Part shown: one piece after another, positions 5,340 through 12,769 of the stretch
Layout: every line of letters begins with the position of its first letter
Numbering within the stretch: the stretch's first letter is position 1
Assembly: GCA_022779465.1 (NCBI GenBank)
Contig: JALFTB010000004.1
Span: 1 to 14,861 of the forward strand
DNA length: 14,861 bases
From: CAG-533 sp022779465
GTDB lineage: Bacteria > Bacillota_I > Bacilli_A > RF39 > UBA660
Reading direction: 5' to 3'
The notes under the pieces: generated by a model
Told to the model about the DNA's origin: nothing
The model's input: the letters and a program-made list of their open reading frames with translations, nothing else
Databases searched by the model: none
Program-made: the position numbers and the translations under genes

Positions 5340-7130
5340 ATGTGTAATAATAATGATGTGATGTTTATGTTTAAAGATGAACTTAAATTAGTACCTAATA
5401 AACCTGGTTCTTATCAGATGTATGATAAGAATGATGTAGTTATTTATGTTGGTAAAGCGAAAAACTTAAAGAAAAGATTAAGTTCTTATTTTCGTGGTAA
5501 ACATTATGGTAAGACAGCAAAAATGATTAGTAATATTGCTTACTTTAAATATATAGTTACTAATACCGAGTTAGAGTCTTTCATATTAGAGATTAATTTA
5601 ATTAAAAAATATGATCCAAAATATAATATTTTACTTAAGGATGATAAGAGTTATCCTTATATTGAATATTCTAGAAAGCCTTATCCATCTTTAAAGGTAG
5701 TTAGATATTTAAAGGTTAAGAAACATAAAGATAAGTTATTATTTGGTCCTTATGTTAATGCTTATGCTGCTAGAAGGATTGTTAATTTAATTAATAGATT
5801 ATATCCTTTAAAGAAATGTGAAGGAATGCCTAAAGAAGTATGTTTGTATTATCATATTCATGAATGTTTAGGTTATTGCACTAAAAATGTTTCTTTAGAT
5901 AGAATTGAAGCTATGGAACAAGAAATATTATCTTTTTTAAGAGGTAATGAAGATGTTATTAAGAATAAACTTAAAGAGAAAATTGAGTATTATAGTGAAA
6001 ATTTAAATTATGAACTAGCTTTAGAACTTAAAAAAGAACTTGATTATATGTCAATAGTTTTAGAGAAACAAAAGGTTGAACTTAATCCAGGTGAAAATTT
6101 AGATGTTATTAATTATGCTTTTATAAATGGGTTTATTGCGATTGAATTTTTATTTGTTAGAAATGGTAAGTTAGTTGGTAATTATACAGAGATTGAACCG
6201 GTTACTGATGATTATTTAGATGAGATTGAATATTATATTGCTTTATTTTATCAAAAGAAAGAAATTCCAAGAGAGATTATTATTGCTGATGAATTAAATG
6301 AAGATAATTTATCTAAAGTTATTGAAACTAATTTTGTTAAGGTTAGTAAGGGTCAGAAGAGAAAATTACTTTTAATGGCTAAAGAAAATGCTACTATTAA
6401 TTTAAATAATAATTTTAAGAGAATTGAACAAAAACAAGAAAAATCTAGTGGAGCTAATGATGAACTTGCTGAACTTTTAGGTATTGGTATTAAAAGAATT
6501 GATGTTTTTGATAACTCGAATTTATTTGGTTCTTTTGCGGTATCGGGGATGGTTGTATATGAAGATGGATTGCCTTCTAAGAGTAAATATCGTAAGTATA
6601 AAGTTATGGTTGATAAGAATGATGATTATAATACGATGAAAGAAGTTATTTATAGAAGATATTATCGAGCTTTAATTGAGAAGGATTTACCAGATTTAAT
6701 TTTAGTTGATGGTGGTATTAATCAGATAAGAGCGGCTAAGGATGTTCTTAATTCTTTAAATTTAGGAATTAAGGTATGTGGTTTAGTTAAAAACGATAAG
6801 CATAGAACTAATGATTTATTAGATGGGGATACTTTAGAGATTTATGATATTGATCGAACTAGTAATTTATTTCATTATTTAACGAGGATGCAAGATGAAG
6901 TTCATAGATATACGATTAATTATCATAGACAAATTAGAAGTAAGGGATCTATTAGTAGTATTTTAGACAATATTCCAGGTGTTGGAAATAAGAGAAGTAA
7001 AGATTTAATTAAAAGATTTGGTAGTGTTAAAAGGATGAAGGAAGCTTCTTTAGGAGAGTTATGTGAAATTATTCCTGAAGATATAGCTAAGTTATTAATT
7101 AATTATTTAGAAAATTATGATAAACAGTAG
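5340..7130 (+). CDS. uvrC: Excinuclease ABC subunit C
   Basis: This 596-residue protein is of normal UvrC length. The N-terminal GIY-YIG nuclease (about 20-100) shows PGSY, then YVGKAKNLKKRL and the ESFILE glutamate, and makes the 3' incision. A UVR helical-hairpin motif (about 195-230) binds UvrB. The RNase H-like nuclease that makes the 5' cut shows VFDNSN at about 388, LVDGG at about 457 and DEVHRYTINYHR at about 519-530, so its acidic residues and His are present. Tandem helix-hairpin-helix motifs close the protein (NIPGVGNKRSK and onward). It works with UvrA and UvrB in nucleotide excision repair. The start is uncertain: no Shine-Dalgarno precedes the ATG at 5340, and the ATGs at 5361 or 5367 (residues 8 and 10) would give an N-terminus closer to the family's. 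The next gene starts 19 nt downstream and is probably cotranscribed. Confidence 0.96.
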   Translation: MCNNNDVMFMFKDELKLVPNKPGSYQMYDKNDVVIYVGKAKNLKKRLSSYFRGKHYGKTAKMISNIAYFKYIVTNTELESFILEINLIKKYDPKYNILLKDDKSYPYIEYSRKPYPSLKVVRYLKVKKHKDKLLFGPYVNAYAARRIVNLINRLYPLKKCEGMPKEVCLYYHIHECLGYCTKNVSLDRIEAMEQEILSFLRGNEDVIKNKLKEKIEYYSENLNYELALELKKELDYMSIVLEKQKVELNPGENLDVINYAFINGFIAIEFLFVRNGKLVGNYTEIEPVTDDYLDEIEYYIALFYQKKEIPREIIIADELNEDNLSKVIETNFVKVSKGQKRKLLLMAKENATINLNNNFKRIEQKQEKSSGANDELAELLGIGIKRIDVFDNSNLFGSFAVSGMVVYEDGLPSKSKYRKYKVMVDKNDDYNTMKEVIYRRYYRALIEKDLPDLILVDGGINQIRAAKDVLNSLNLGIKVCGLVKNDKHRTNDLLDGDTLEIYDIDRTSNLFHYLTRMQDEVHRYTINYHRQIRSKGSISSILDNIPGVGNKRSKDLIKRFGSVKRMKEASLGELCEIIPEDIAKLLINYLENYDKQ

Positions 7131-7149
7131 TTTTCTTTTTGGAGGGTTT

Positions 7150-7806
7150 ATGTACGATTTTTCAATGAATGATTTTCAAAAGAAACTTTTTATTGTTTTT
7201 TATGAGGAAAATGGGGAGTTTTTAACGGTTTATTATGCTGATGGTAATATTGAACATTATGAAAATACGGAAGCTAATAAAGAAAGACTTAATTTAAGAA
7301 TGAAAAAACAGGTTGAAGATGCTAAAGATTTTTATGAAGAGATTGATAAGATGTGTAAGGATTATAAATTTATGAGTATGAGGGATTCTTTTTTCTTTTA
7401 TTTAACATTTTTTACATCTTTAGGTATCTCTTCTGAGAATTTGAGTGCATCGGCTTTAATATTTATCTTTTCACTTATTATTGCGTTAAAAAAGCTTGAT
7501 AGTAAAGAGAAATATCAATCTTTATATGAACTTAGATATGATTATTTAAAACATGAATATTTTTTAGAGTTTGAAGATGCTTTTAAGGCAATGGATTATA
7601 GTGATTTAAGATTATATGATGGTGTTAGTGATGATACTTTAATGTTTATAATGCAGTCAGAGTCTGATAAACCATTGGATATTAATACAATAGATACATT
7701 ATCTTTTGAAGATTTAATTAGAATGGTAGATAATTATAATGCGATTGTATTAGATGCTAAAAATAAAAGTTTAAAGATCGAGTTTAAGAATAAAGAAGAT
7801 AAGTAA
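7150..7806 (+). CDS. Unrecognised protein with a central hydrophobic hairpin
   Basis: I do not recognise this 218-residue product. Residues 1-40 suggest a small beta-rich start (LFIVFYEENGEFLTVYYADG), and 41-75 a charged helix. Residues 80-115 hold two hydrophobic stretches (FFFYLTFF... and ALIFIFSLIIAL) split by a short polar turn, so the protein may be anchored by a membrane hairpin. The rest is acidic and helical (SLYELRYDYLKHEYFLEFEDAF), with a polar Lys/Asp tail. The start at 7150 is set by the strong GGAGGG at 7141-7146; an earlier in-frame ATG at 7117 lies inside uvrC and has no ribosome site. It sits 19 nt after uvrC, so they share a transcript, but nothing points to a DNA-repair role. 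The stop region overlaps the inferred start of the decayed gene that follows. Codon use matches its neighbours, so it seems resident. Confidence 0.8.
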   Translation: MYDFSMNDFQKKLFIVFYEENGEFLTVYYADGNIEHYENTEANKERLNLRMKKQVEDAKDFYEEIDKMCKDYKFMSMRDSFFFYLTFFTSLGISSENLSASALIFIFSLIIALKKLDSKEKYQSLYELRYDYLKHEYFLEFEDAFKAMDYSDLRLYDGVSDDTLMFIMQSESDKPLDINTIDTLSFEDLIRMVDNYNAIVLDAKNKSLKIEFKNKEDK

Positions 7807-8261
7807 TTTTGATGAAAGATTAGAAAGTGAACTAGTATTTATTGAAGGATTACTTAACTATAAATATAGTGATTATTTAAAAGAAGAATCTTATAAGTTA
7901 ATTGATGGTGATAGGGTTGCAACTTGCAATTATTTAGCCTAAGATGATTGTTTTGAAACTACTGTTTCAATGAATGCTTTAGGTAATTTATGTGTTAAGA
8001 ATTATAATCGTGATAGTGATGCTAGGGTTGTTGGAACTCTAAGAGGTACTGATAACCTTAATAGTTAGTGTTAAAGAAAATAGTTTAGATAGTAGTTATT
8101 TAGAAATAAGTAAACTTAAAAATAAACAAAGACGTATTTTAGATATAGTTAATAATAACTTATTTGATTTAATGATTCCTTGTTTATATAAAGAACTTAG
8201 AGATGCTAGTAATCGTTATTATAGTAAAATATGTGATGGTAAAGAATTAAAATTAGACTAG
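7799..8261 (+). pseudogene. Decayed gene of unknown function (start loss, nonsense and frameshift)
   Basis: Without an intact ORF, the stretch still reads as coding DNA in two consecutive frames. From 7799 one frame gives ISNFDERLESELVFIEGLL..., ending NYLA at TAA 7940-7942. It continues in the same frame (DDCFETTVSMNALGNLCVKN...RGTDN) to TAG 8066-8068. Dropping one T near 8058 (CTTA to CTA) restores the next frame (LIVSVKENSLDSSYLEI...KELKLD) to TAG 8259-8261, about 153 codons in all. There is no usable start: ATA stands at 7799-7801, where an ATG would overlap the upstream stop by 8 nt, as in the gatC-gatA junction. The protein would be soluble, acidic and helical. I do not recognise the family. 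A hisS promoter follows 5 nt after it. Sequencing or assembly error could explain one lesion but less easily all three. Confidence 0.6.
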
Positions 8262-8265
8262 ATAA

Positions 8266-8294
8266 TTGACAAATTAAGATAATTAAAGTAAAAT
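8266..8294 (+). promoter_or_regulatory. Sigma-A-type promoter of the hisS-aspS-gatCAB operon
   Basis: A perfect TTGACA (8266-8271), a 17-nt spacer and TAAAAT (8289-8294) place the transcription start near 8301, immediately before the T-box stem I. Confidence 0.8.
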
Positions 8295-8300
8295 GGGAAT

Positions 8301-8510
8301 ATAAATTTGTGAGAAAGAAATTAATATTTATAAGGTGTATTTAAAGAGAAAGTATATTTGGTGAGAGTACTAATACATATTAAATATTACGACGTTCTTT
8401 TGTTTTAAACAAATCGTTAATCGCGTTAAGATGGAAAGACTTACACAAGTGAAATAAGGTGGTACCGCGGATATATTCGCCCTTATATACATTTGTGTTT
8501 TTATTTTTTA
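8301..8510 (+). promoter_or_regulatory. T-box riboswitch of the hisS operon, probable Asp (GAC) specifier
   Basis: The conserved T-box AAATAAGGTGGTACCGCG lies at 8452-8469. Its TGGT pairs with the tRNA acceptor end. Stem I can be folded by hand: lower helix 8314-8319/8395-8400, upper helix 8322-8329/8382-8389 (perfect 8 bp), helix 8335-8341/8372-8378, an AG-rich bulge at 8343-8350, a short distal stem 8351-8354/8368-8371 and a distal loop containing GGTGAGAG. The 3' side of the specifier loop is CGACG (8390-8394), so the best specifier is GAC (Asp) followed by a purine. No CAC or CAT (His) triplet sits there. Uncharged cognate tRNA would stabilise the antiterminator and switch on the operon. 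Confidence 0.93.
8455..8509 (+). terminator. T-box regulated intrinsic terminator
   Basis: TAAGG (8455-8459) pairs with CCTTA (8481-8485), and GCG (8467-8469) with CGC (8478-8480). The T-rich run GTGTTTTTATTTTTT follows to 8509. It overlaps the T-box sequence, so terminator and antiterminator are mutually exclusive. Confidence 0.8.
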
Positions 8511-8523
8511 GAAAGGATTATTT

Positions 8524-9783
8524 ATGATAACTAAACAAAAAGGAACTTATGATGTTTATGGCGTAGATGCTAAAAAAAGAGAATATGTAAATGATGTAAT
8601 TAGAGGAGTATGTGAAAAATATAATTATAATTATATTGAAACTCCAGTATTTGAAGCTACTGAATTATTTCATAGAAGTGTTGGAGATACTTCAGATATG
8701 GTTTCTAAAGAAACTTATGATTTTAAAGATAGAGGAGATAGAAGTATTACTTTAAGGCCAGAAGGTACTGCTAGTATTGCAAGATGGTTTTTAGAAAATA
8801 AATTATATGGTAATATGACTGAACCAGTTAAAGTATTTTATAATGAAAAAATGTATCGTTATGAAAGACCTCAATCAGGAAGAAATAGAGAGTTTACTCA
8901 GTTTGGAGTAGAATTTATTGGTTCTGATGATGTGATGGCGGATATAGATGTTATTTCACTTGCTTATCAAACTTATTGTTTACTTGGTTTAGAACCAGTT
9001 ATTAAGATTAATTCTTTAGGAGATAAGGAATCTAGAGATAATTATAGGGAAGCTTTAATTAATTATTTAAGACCACATATTGATGAATTATGTGATGATT
9101 GCAAACAAAGATTAGAAAAGAATCCTTTAAGAGTGTTAGATTGTAAAGTTGATAGTGGTTCAGAAATACTTATGAATGCACCTAAGATTATTGATTATTT
9201 AAATCAAGAAAGTTTAGATAGATATAATAAGATTAAAGATTATTTAGATTTATTAGAAATTAATTATGAAGAAGATTCTAGATTAGTTAGAGGATTAGAT
9301 TATTATGATCATATTGTATTTGAAATTTATGTAAATATTGAATCTATTGGAAAGATGGCTTTAGGTGGTGGAGGTCGTTATAATGGCCTTATAAAATTAC
9401 TTGGTGATATAGATATGCCAGCAGTTGGATTTGCGATGGGTTATGATCGAACATTACTAGCAATGGAAGAAGCAGGAGTTAAAATTCCAATTAATGAAAA
9501 TATTGATGTTTATGTGATGTATGTAAGTGATACAGAAAAAGAAACTGCTTCATATTTAACACAAAATTTAAGATTAAATGGATTTGTTACAGAAACAGAT
9601 TATTTAAATAAAGGACTTAAAGGAGAATTTAAGTCAGCAGATAGATTAAATGCTAAATATTTAATTATTTTAAATGATAAGGATTTAGAAGATAATAAAG
9701 TAAATGTTAAAGATAATATGACTAAAGAAGAAGAAAAAGTTAATATTAATGATTTAGTTGATTATTTAGATATGCATATGTAA
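8524..9783 (+). CDS. hisS: Histidine--tRNA ligase
   Basis: This 419-residue class II synthetase is the usual size for bacterial HisRS. Motif 1 lies around YIETPVFE (37-44). Motif 2 is YRYERPQSGRNREFTQFGVE (111-130). The HisRS-specific LVRGLDYY (about 254-261) and GGGRYNGL (about 278-285) bind histidine, and motif 3 is FAMGYDRTLLAME. The C-terminal anticodon-binding domain begins at about 325 (NIDVYVMYV). It charges tRNA-His with histidine, using ATP. The start is supported by AAAGGA at 8512-8517. Expression is set by the T-box leader, although the leader's specifier reads Asp. aspS follows after 10 nt with its own AAGGAG, as in the Bacillus hisS-aspS pair. Confidence 0.97.
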   Translation: MITKQKGTYDVYGVDAKKREYVNDVIRGVCEKYNYNYIETPVFEATELFHRSVGDTSDMVSKETYDFKDRGDRSITLRPEGTASIARWFLENKLYGNMTEPVKVFYNEKMYRYERPQSGRNREFTQFGVEFIGSDDVMADIDVISLAYQTYCLLGLEPVIKINSLGDKESRDNYREALINYLRPHIDELCDDCKQRLEKNPLRVLDCKVDSGSEILMNAPKIIDYLNQESLDRYNKIKDYLDLLEINYEEDSRLVRGLDYYDHIVFEIYVNIESIGKMALGGGGRYNGLIKLLGDIDMPAVGFAMGYDRTLLAMEEAGVKIPINENIDVYVMYVSDTEKETASYLTQNLRLNGFVTETDYLNKGLKGEFKSADRLNAKYLIILNDKDLEDNKVNVKDNMTKEEEKVNINDLVDYLDMHM

Positions 9784-9793
9784 GGAGAAAGTT

Positions 9794-11083
9794 ATGGAAA
9801 GATGTTTGATTAAAAATTTAAAAGAAAATATTGAAACTAGTATTTCTGGTATGGCTTTAAAGGTTAGAAATACTAAATATATGGTTTTTGTTGTTTTAAA
9901 AGATAGATCAGGATTTATTCAAGTATCTGTTGATAAAAATAATGAAGAATTAACTACTAAAGTTTTAGAGGTAACAGTAGGTTCTTGTGTTACTTTTGAA
10001 GGTAAGATGGTTTTATCTGAATATGTTAAAGATGGAGGAAAAGAGTTTATTCCTACTGATGTAACTATTTTAAGTAAAGCTGATACTTATCCTTTAGAAG
10101 AAAATGCTTTACCTGATAAAAAATTAGATTATAGATGGATTGATTTAAGAGGAGATAAAAAACAATGGATAATGCCTATTCAAAGTGCATTTGTTAAATA
10201 TTTAAGAGAGTTTCTTTATGAAAATGATTTTACAGAGATTCATACTCCTAAATTAATAGGAGCTGCATCAGAATCTGGCAGTAGTGTTTTTGAAGTTAAG
10301 TATTTTGATCGTAAAGCTTTTTTAGCTCAAAGTCCTCAATTTTATAAACAAATGGCGATTGCTAGTGGCTTAGAAAGAGTATTTGAAGTAGCACCTGCAT
10401 TTAGAGCAGAAAATTCTAATACTAATAGACATTGTACTGAATTTACTTCATTCGACTTAGAATTTGCTTATATTAATTCTTTTGAAGATGTAATGCATAT
10501 GGAAGAAGAAATGCTTACTTATGCTCTTAAAAAATTAAAAGAAGAATATGGAGAAATTATCAAAGATAAGTTTGGAGTTGAAGTTGTAGTACCAACTGGT
10601 AAGTTTCCACGTATTAAATTATTTGATTTATATGATGAACTTAAGAAAAGATATGGATATGTTATTCCAGAACATGATGTTGGCGATTTAAATGCAGATA
10701 CAGAGAAATTAGCTTGTAAATTTGCTATGGAAGAATATGGTAGTGAATTCTTATTTATTACCGATTATAATAAAGCTAAAAGACCTTTCTATCATATGAG
10801 AGATGAAAATGATATGCCTTTAGGATATGACTTATTATGGAGAGGTATGGAAATAACTAGTGGTGCCCAAAGAGAACATAGATATGATCATTTATGTAAG
10901 AATGCCGAAGAAAAAGGATTAACTAAAGATGTAGAGTTCTATTTACAATTCTTTAAATATGGAATGCCACCTCATGGAGGATTTGCAATTGGTGTAGATA
11001 GATTAACTTTATTATTATTGGGATTAGATCATATTAGAGATGCTCAATTTATCTTTAGAGGACCTAATAGATTAGAACCTTAG
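9794..11083 (+). CDS. aspS: Archaeal-type, probably non-discriminating aspartate--tRNA(Asp/Asn) ligase
   Basis: At 429 residues this is far shorter than bacterial AspRS (about 590), because the large GAD insertion is absent. It has an N-terminal OB-fold anticodon domain (about 15-95) and a class II core. AspRS-specific residues are clear: FLAQSPQFYKQ (177-186), motif 2 FRAENSNTNRHCTEF (203-217), PFYHM (331-335), motif 3 GFAIGVDRLTLLLLG (396-410) and a terminal GPNRLEP like the archaeal PNRLTP end. QSPQxYKQ separates it from AsnRS. The archaeal-type enzyme is often non-discriminating, putting Asp on both tRNA-Asp and tRNA-Asn. The gatCAB genes right behind it argue for that here, since they would amidate Asp-tRNA-Asn. 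The Trp that, as I recall, marks discriminating archaeal enzymes in the OB fold (GWVW) is absent here (GMAL). The ribosome site is AAGGAGA; gatC follows after 8 nt. Confidence 0.93.
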   Translation: MERCLIKNLKENIETSISGMALKVRNTKYMVFVVLKDRSGFIQVSVDKNNEELTTKVLEVTVGSCVTFEGKMVLSEYVKDGGKEFIPTDVTILSKADTYPLEENALPDKKLDYRWIDLRGDKKQWIMPIQSAFVKYLREFLYENDFTEIHTPKLIGAASESGSSVFEVKYFDRKAFLAQSPQFYKQMAIASGLERVFEVAPAFRAENSNTNRHCTEFTSFDLEFAYINSFEDVMHMEEEMLTYALKKLKEEYGEIIKDKFGVEVVVPTGKFPRIKLFDLYDELKKRYGYVIPEHDVGDLNADTEKLACKFAMEEYGSEFLFITDYNKAKRPFYHMRDENDMPLGYDLLWRGMEITSGAQREHRYDHLCKNAEEKGLTKDVEFYLQFFKYGMPPHGGFAIGVDRLTLLLLGLDHIRDAQFIFRGPNRLEP

Positions 11084-11091
11084 GAGGATAT

Positions 11092-11391
11092 ATGAATTTT
11101 ACGAAAGAAGAAATTATAGATTATGCTGATAAATTATTAATTGGTTTATATCCTGATGAAGCGCAAACTATATTAGATGAGTTTTCAGTTATTGATAAAA
11201 ATATAGATCAAATTAATGAGATAGATAATTTAAGTGAAGTTGAACCATTATTTATGCCTTATGATTTATATAGAGCTACTTTAAGAGAAGATGTTCCTGA
11301 AGAAAGCGTAAATATTGAAGATATTTTAGCTAATTGTAAGGATGTAGATGGTAGAGAAATAAAGGTTCCAAAGGTGGTAGGAAATGAATAA
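11092..11391 (+). CDS. gatC: Asp-tRNA(Asn)/Glu-tRNA(Gln) amidotransferase subunit C
   Basis: This 99-residue protein matches GatC: an N-terminal helix with DYADKLLIGLYPDEA, a middle helix with IDQINEID, then PLFMPYDLYRATLREDVPEES, corresponding to the family's P.....N..R.D. It wraps around GatA and GatB and is needed for their assembly, but has no catalytic residues. The ribosome site AGGAGG lies 6 nt before the ATG and directly follows the aspS stop. Its end overlaps the gatA start by 8 nt, so the subunits are made by coupled translation. Confidence 0.94.
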   Translation: MNFTKEEIIDYADKLLIGLYPDEAQTILDEFSVIDKNIDQINEIDNLSEVEPLFMPYDLYRATLREDVPEESVNIEDILANCKDVDGREIKVPKVVGNE

Positions 11392-12769
11392 GGAAGTTAA
11401 TGATGCAATAGTTAAAAGTAAGATTGTTCAAGATAAATGTAATGCTTTTGTAACTATTTTAGATAATCCAGAGATTCCAGAGGGAGAAAGTCCTATTAAA
11501 GGTTGGACTTATAGTGCTAAAGATTTATTTAGTACTAAAGGTATATTAACTACTGGTTCATCTAATTCTTTAAAAGATTATGTACCATTTTTTGATGCAA
11601 CTGTTATTAAAAAATTAAAAGAAGCAGGTAGTATTTTAATTAATAAGAGTGCTTGTGATGAATTTGGTTTAGGTGGTACTGGTACTACTTGTCATACTGG
11701 GGTTGTTAAAAATCCTTGGGATGAGACAAGAATTGCAGGTGGATCATCTGCTGGTTCTGCAGTAGCAGTAGCAACTGGATGTGTACGTTTTGCACTTGGA
11801 ACTGATACAGGTGATTCAGTAAGAAAACCAGCAGCTTATTGTGGGGTTGTTGGATATAAACCTACATATGGAGTAATTAGTAGATATGGAGTATTTCCTT
11901 TTGCGGCTTCTTTAGATCATGTTGGAGTATTTACTAGAAATGTTAAAGAAGCTGCGATGGTTACAGATATTATTAAAGGTATTGATCCTAGAGATATGAC
12001 CAGTTTAGAAACAGAAGATTTAACACCAAAGTTGAATGAAGATGTTAAGGGCAAAAAATTATTCTATATTAAAGAATTATGTAATATTGAATACTATGAA
12101 AATCCAACTGAAGAATTGAAAGAAACTATAAGTAAATTTCATGAAACTTTAGAAAAAGCTAAAGAATTAGGAATTGAAGTTTATGAAGAAAGTGTTGATG
12201 AAAAATTACTTAAAGCCTTACAACCAACCTATATGGTAATTAGTTGTGCAGAAGCTACTAGTAATTTATCAATGTATACAGGTATTATTTATGGTCCTCG
12301 TGGTGAAGGTGATAAAATAACTTCAATGGTTAAAGATTATCGTACCAAAGGTTTTAGTCCTTTAATTAAGAGAAGACTTGTAATTGGTAGTTATGTTTTA
12401 CAAAAAGAAAATCAAGATAGATATTATTTAAATGCTTGTAAAGTTAGAAGATTAGTTGTAGATACTTTTAATAAATTGTTTGAAAAATATGATGGATTTA
12501 TTACTATGGCTAGTGGAGGAGCTGCTCCTAAAATTGATGAGTCTTCAGAAGTATTTAGTAATAAGGCTGTTTTAGAAAATCATTTATGTATAGGTAATTT
12601 TGGGGGATATCCTTCAATTACAATTCCAAATGGTTTTGTTGGTGGTATGCCAATTGGTATTAATATTACTGGTAAAGTACTTGATGATGGTAATATTTTA
12701 AATATAGCCGAAAAGTTAGAAAGTAAAATGGATTATAAAGATCAAGTGGTAGGAGGTTTTTATGAGTAA
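11384..12769 (+). CDS. gatA: Asp-tRNA(Asn)/Glu-tRNA(Gln) amidotransferase subunit A
   Basis: This 461-residue amidase-signature enzyme frees ammonia from glutamine for GatB. The Ser-cisSer-Lys triad is visible: Lys 46 (SAKDLF), the cis-Ser in GGSSAGS (119-125) and the nucleophile Ser 145 in DTGDSVRKPA. The spacings (75 and 24 residues) equal those I recall for staphylococcal GatA (K79, S154, S178). That shows the N-terminus is about 33 residues shorter than in standard GatA (about 485), so the first helix region is reduced. The signature has SSAGS for SSGGS and DTGD for DTGG. I believe DTGD also occurs in other Mollicutes, but I cannot confirm it. The start codon overlaps gatC by 8 nt and has a GGTGG/AGG ribosome site within gatC. 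The gene in turn overlaps gatB by 8 nt. Confidence 0.95.
   Translation: MNKEVNDAIVKSKIVQDKCNAFVTILDNPEIPEGESPIKGWTYSAKDLFSTKGILTTGSSNSLKDYVPFFDATVIKKLKEAGSILINKSACDEFGLGGTGTTCHTGVVKNPWDETRIAGGSSAGSAVAVATGCVRFALGTDTGDSVRKPAAYCGVVGYKPTYGVISRYGVFPFAASLDHVGVFTRNVKEAAMVTDIIKGIDPRDMTSLETEDLTPKLNEDVKGKKLFYIKELCNIEYYENPTEELKETISKFHETLEKAKELGIEVYEESVDEKLLKALQPTYMVISCAEATSNLSMYTGIIYGPRGEGDKITSMVKDYRTKGFSPLIKRRLVIGSYVLQKENQDRYYLNACKVRRLVVDTFNKLFEKYDGFITMASGGAAPKIDESSEVFSNKAVLENHLCIGNFGGYPSITIPNGFVGGMPIGINITGKVLDDGNILNIAEKLESKMDYKDQVVGGFYE

Noticed and set aside
7117..7149. Earlier ATG for the unknown gene after uvrC.
   Set aside because: It has no Shine-Dalgarno and overlaps uvrC, whereas ATG 7150 has GGAGGG at ideal spacing.
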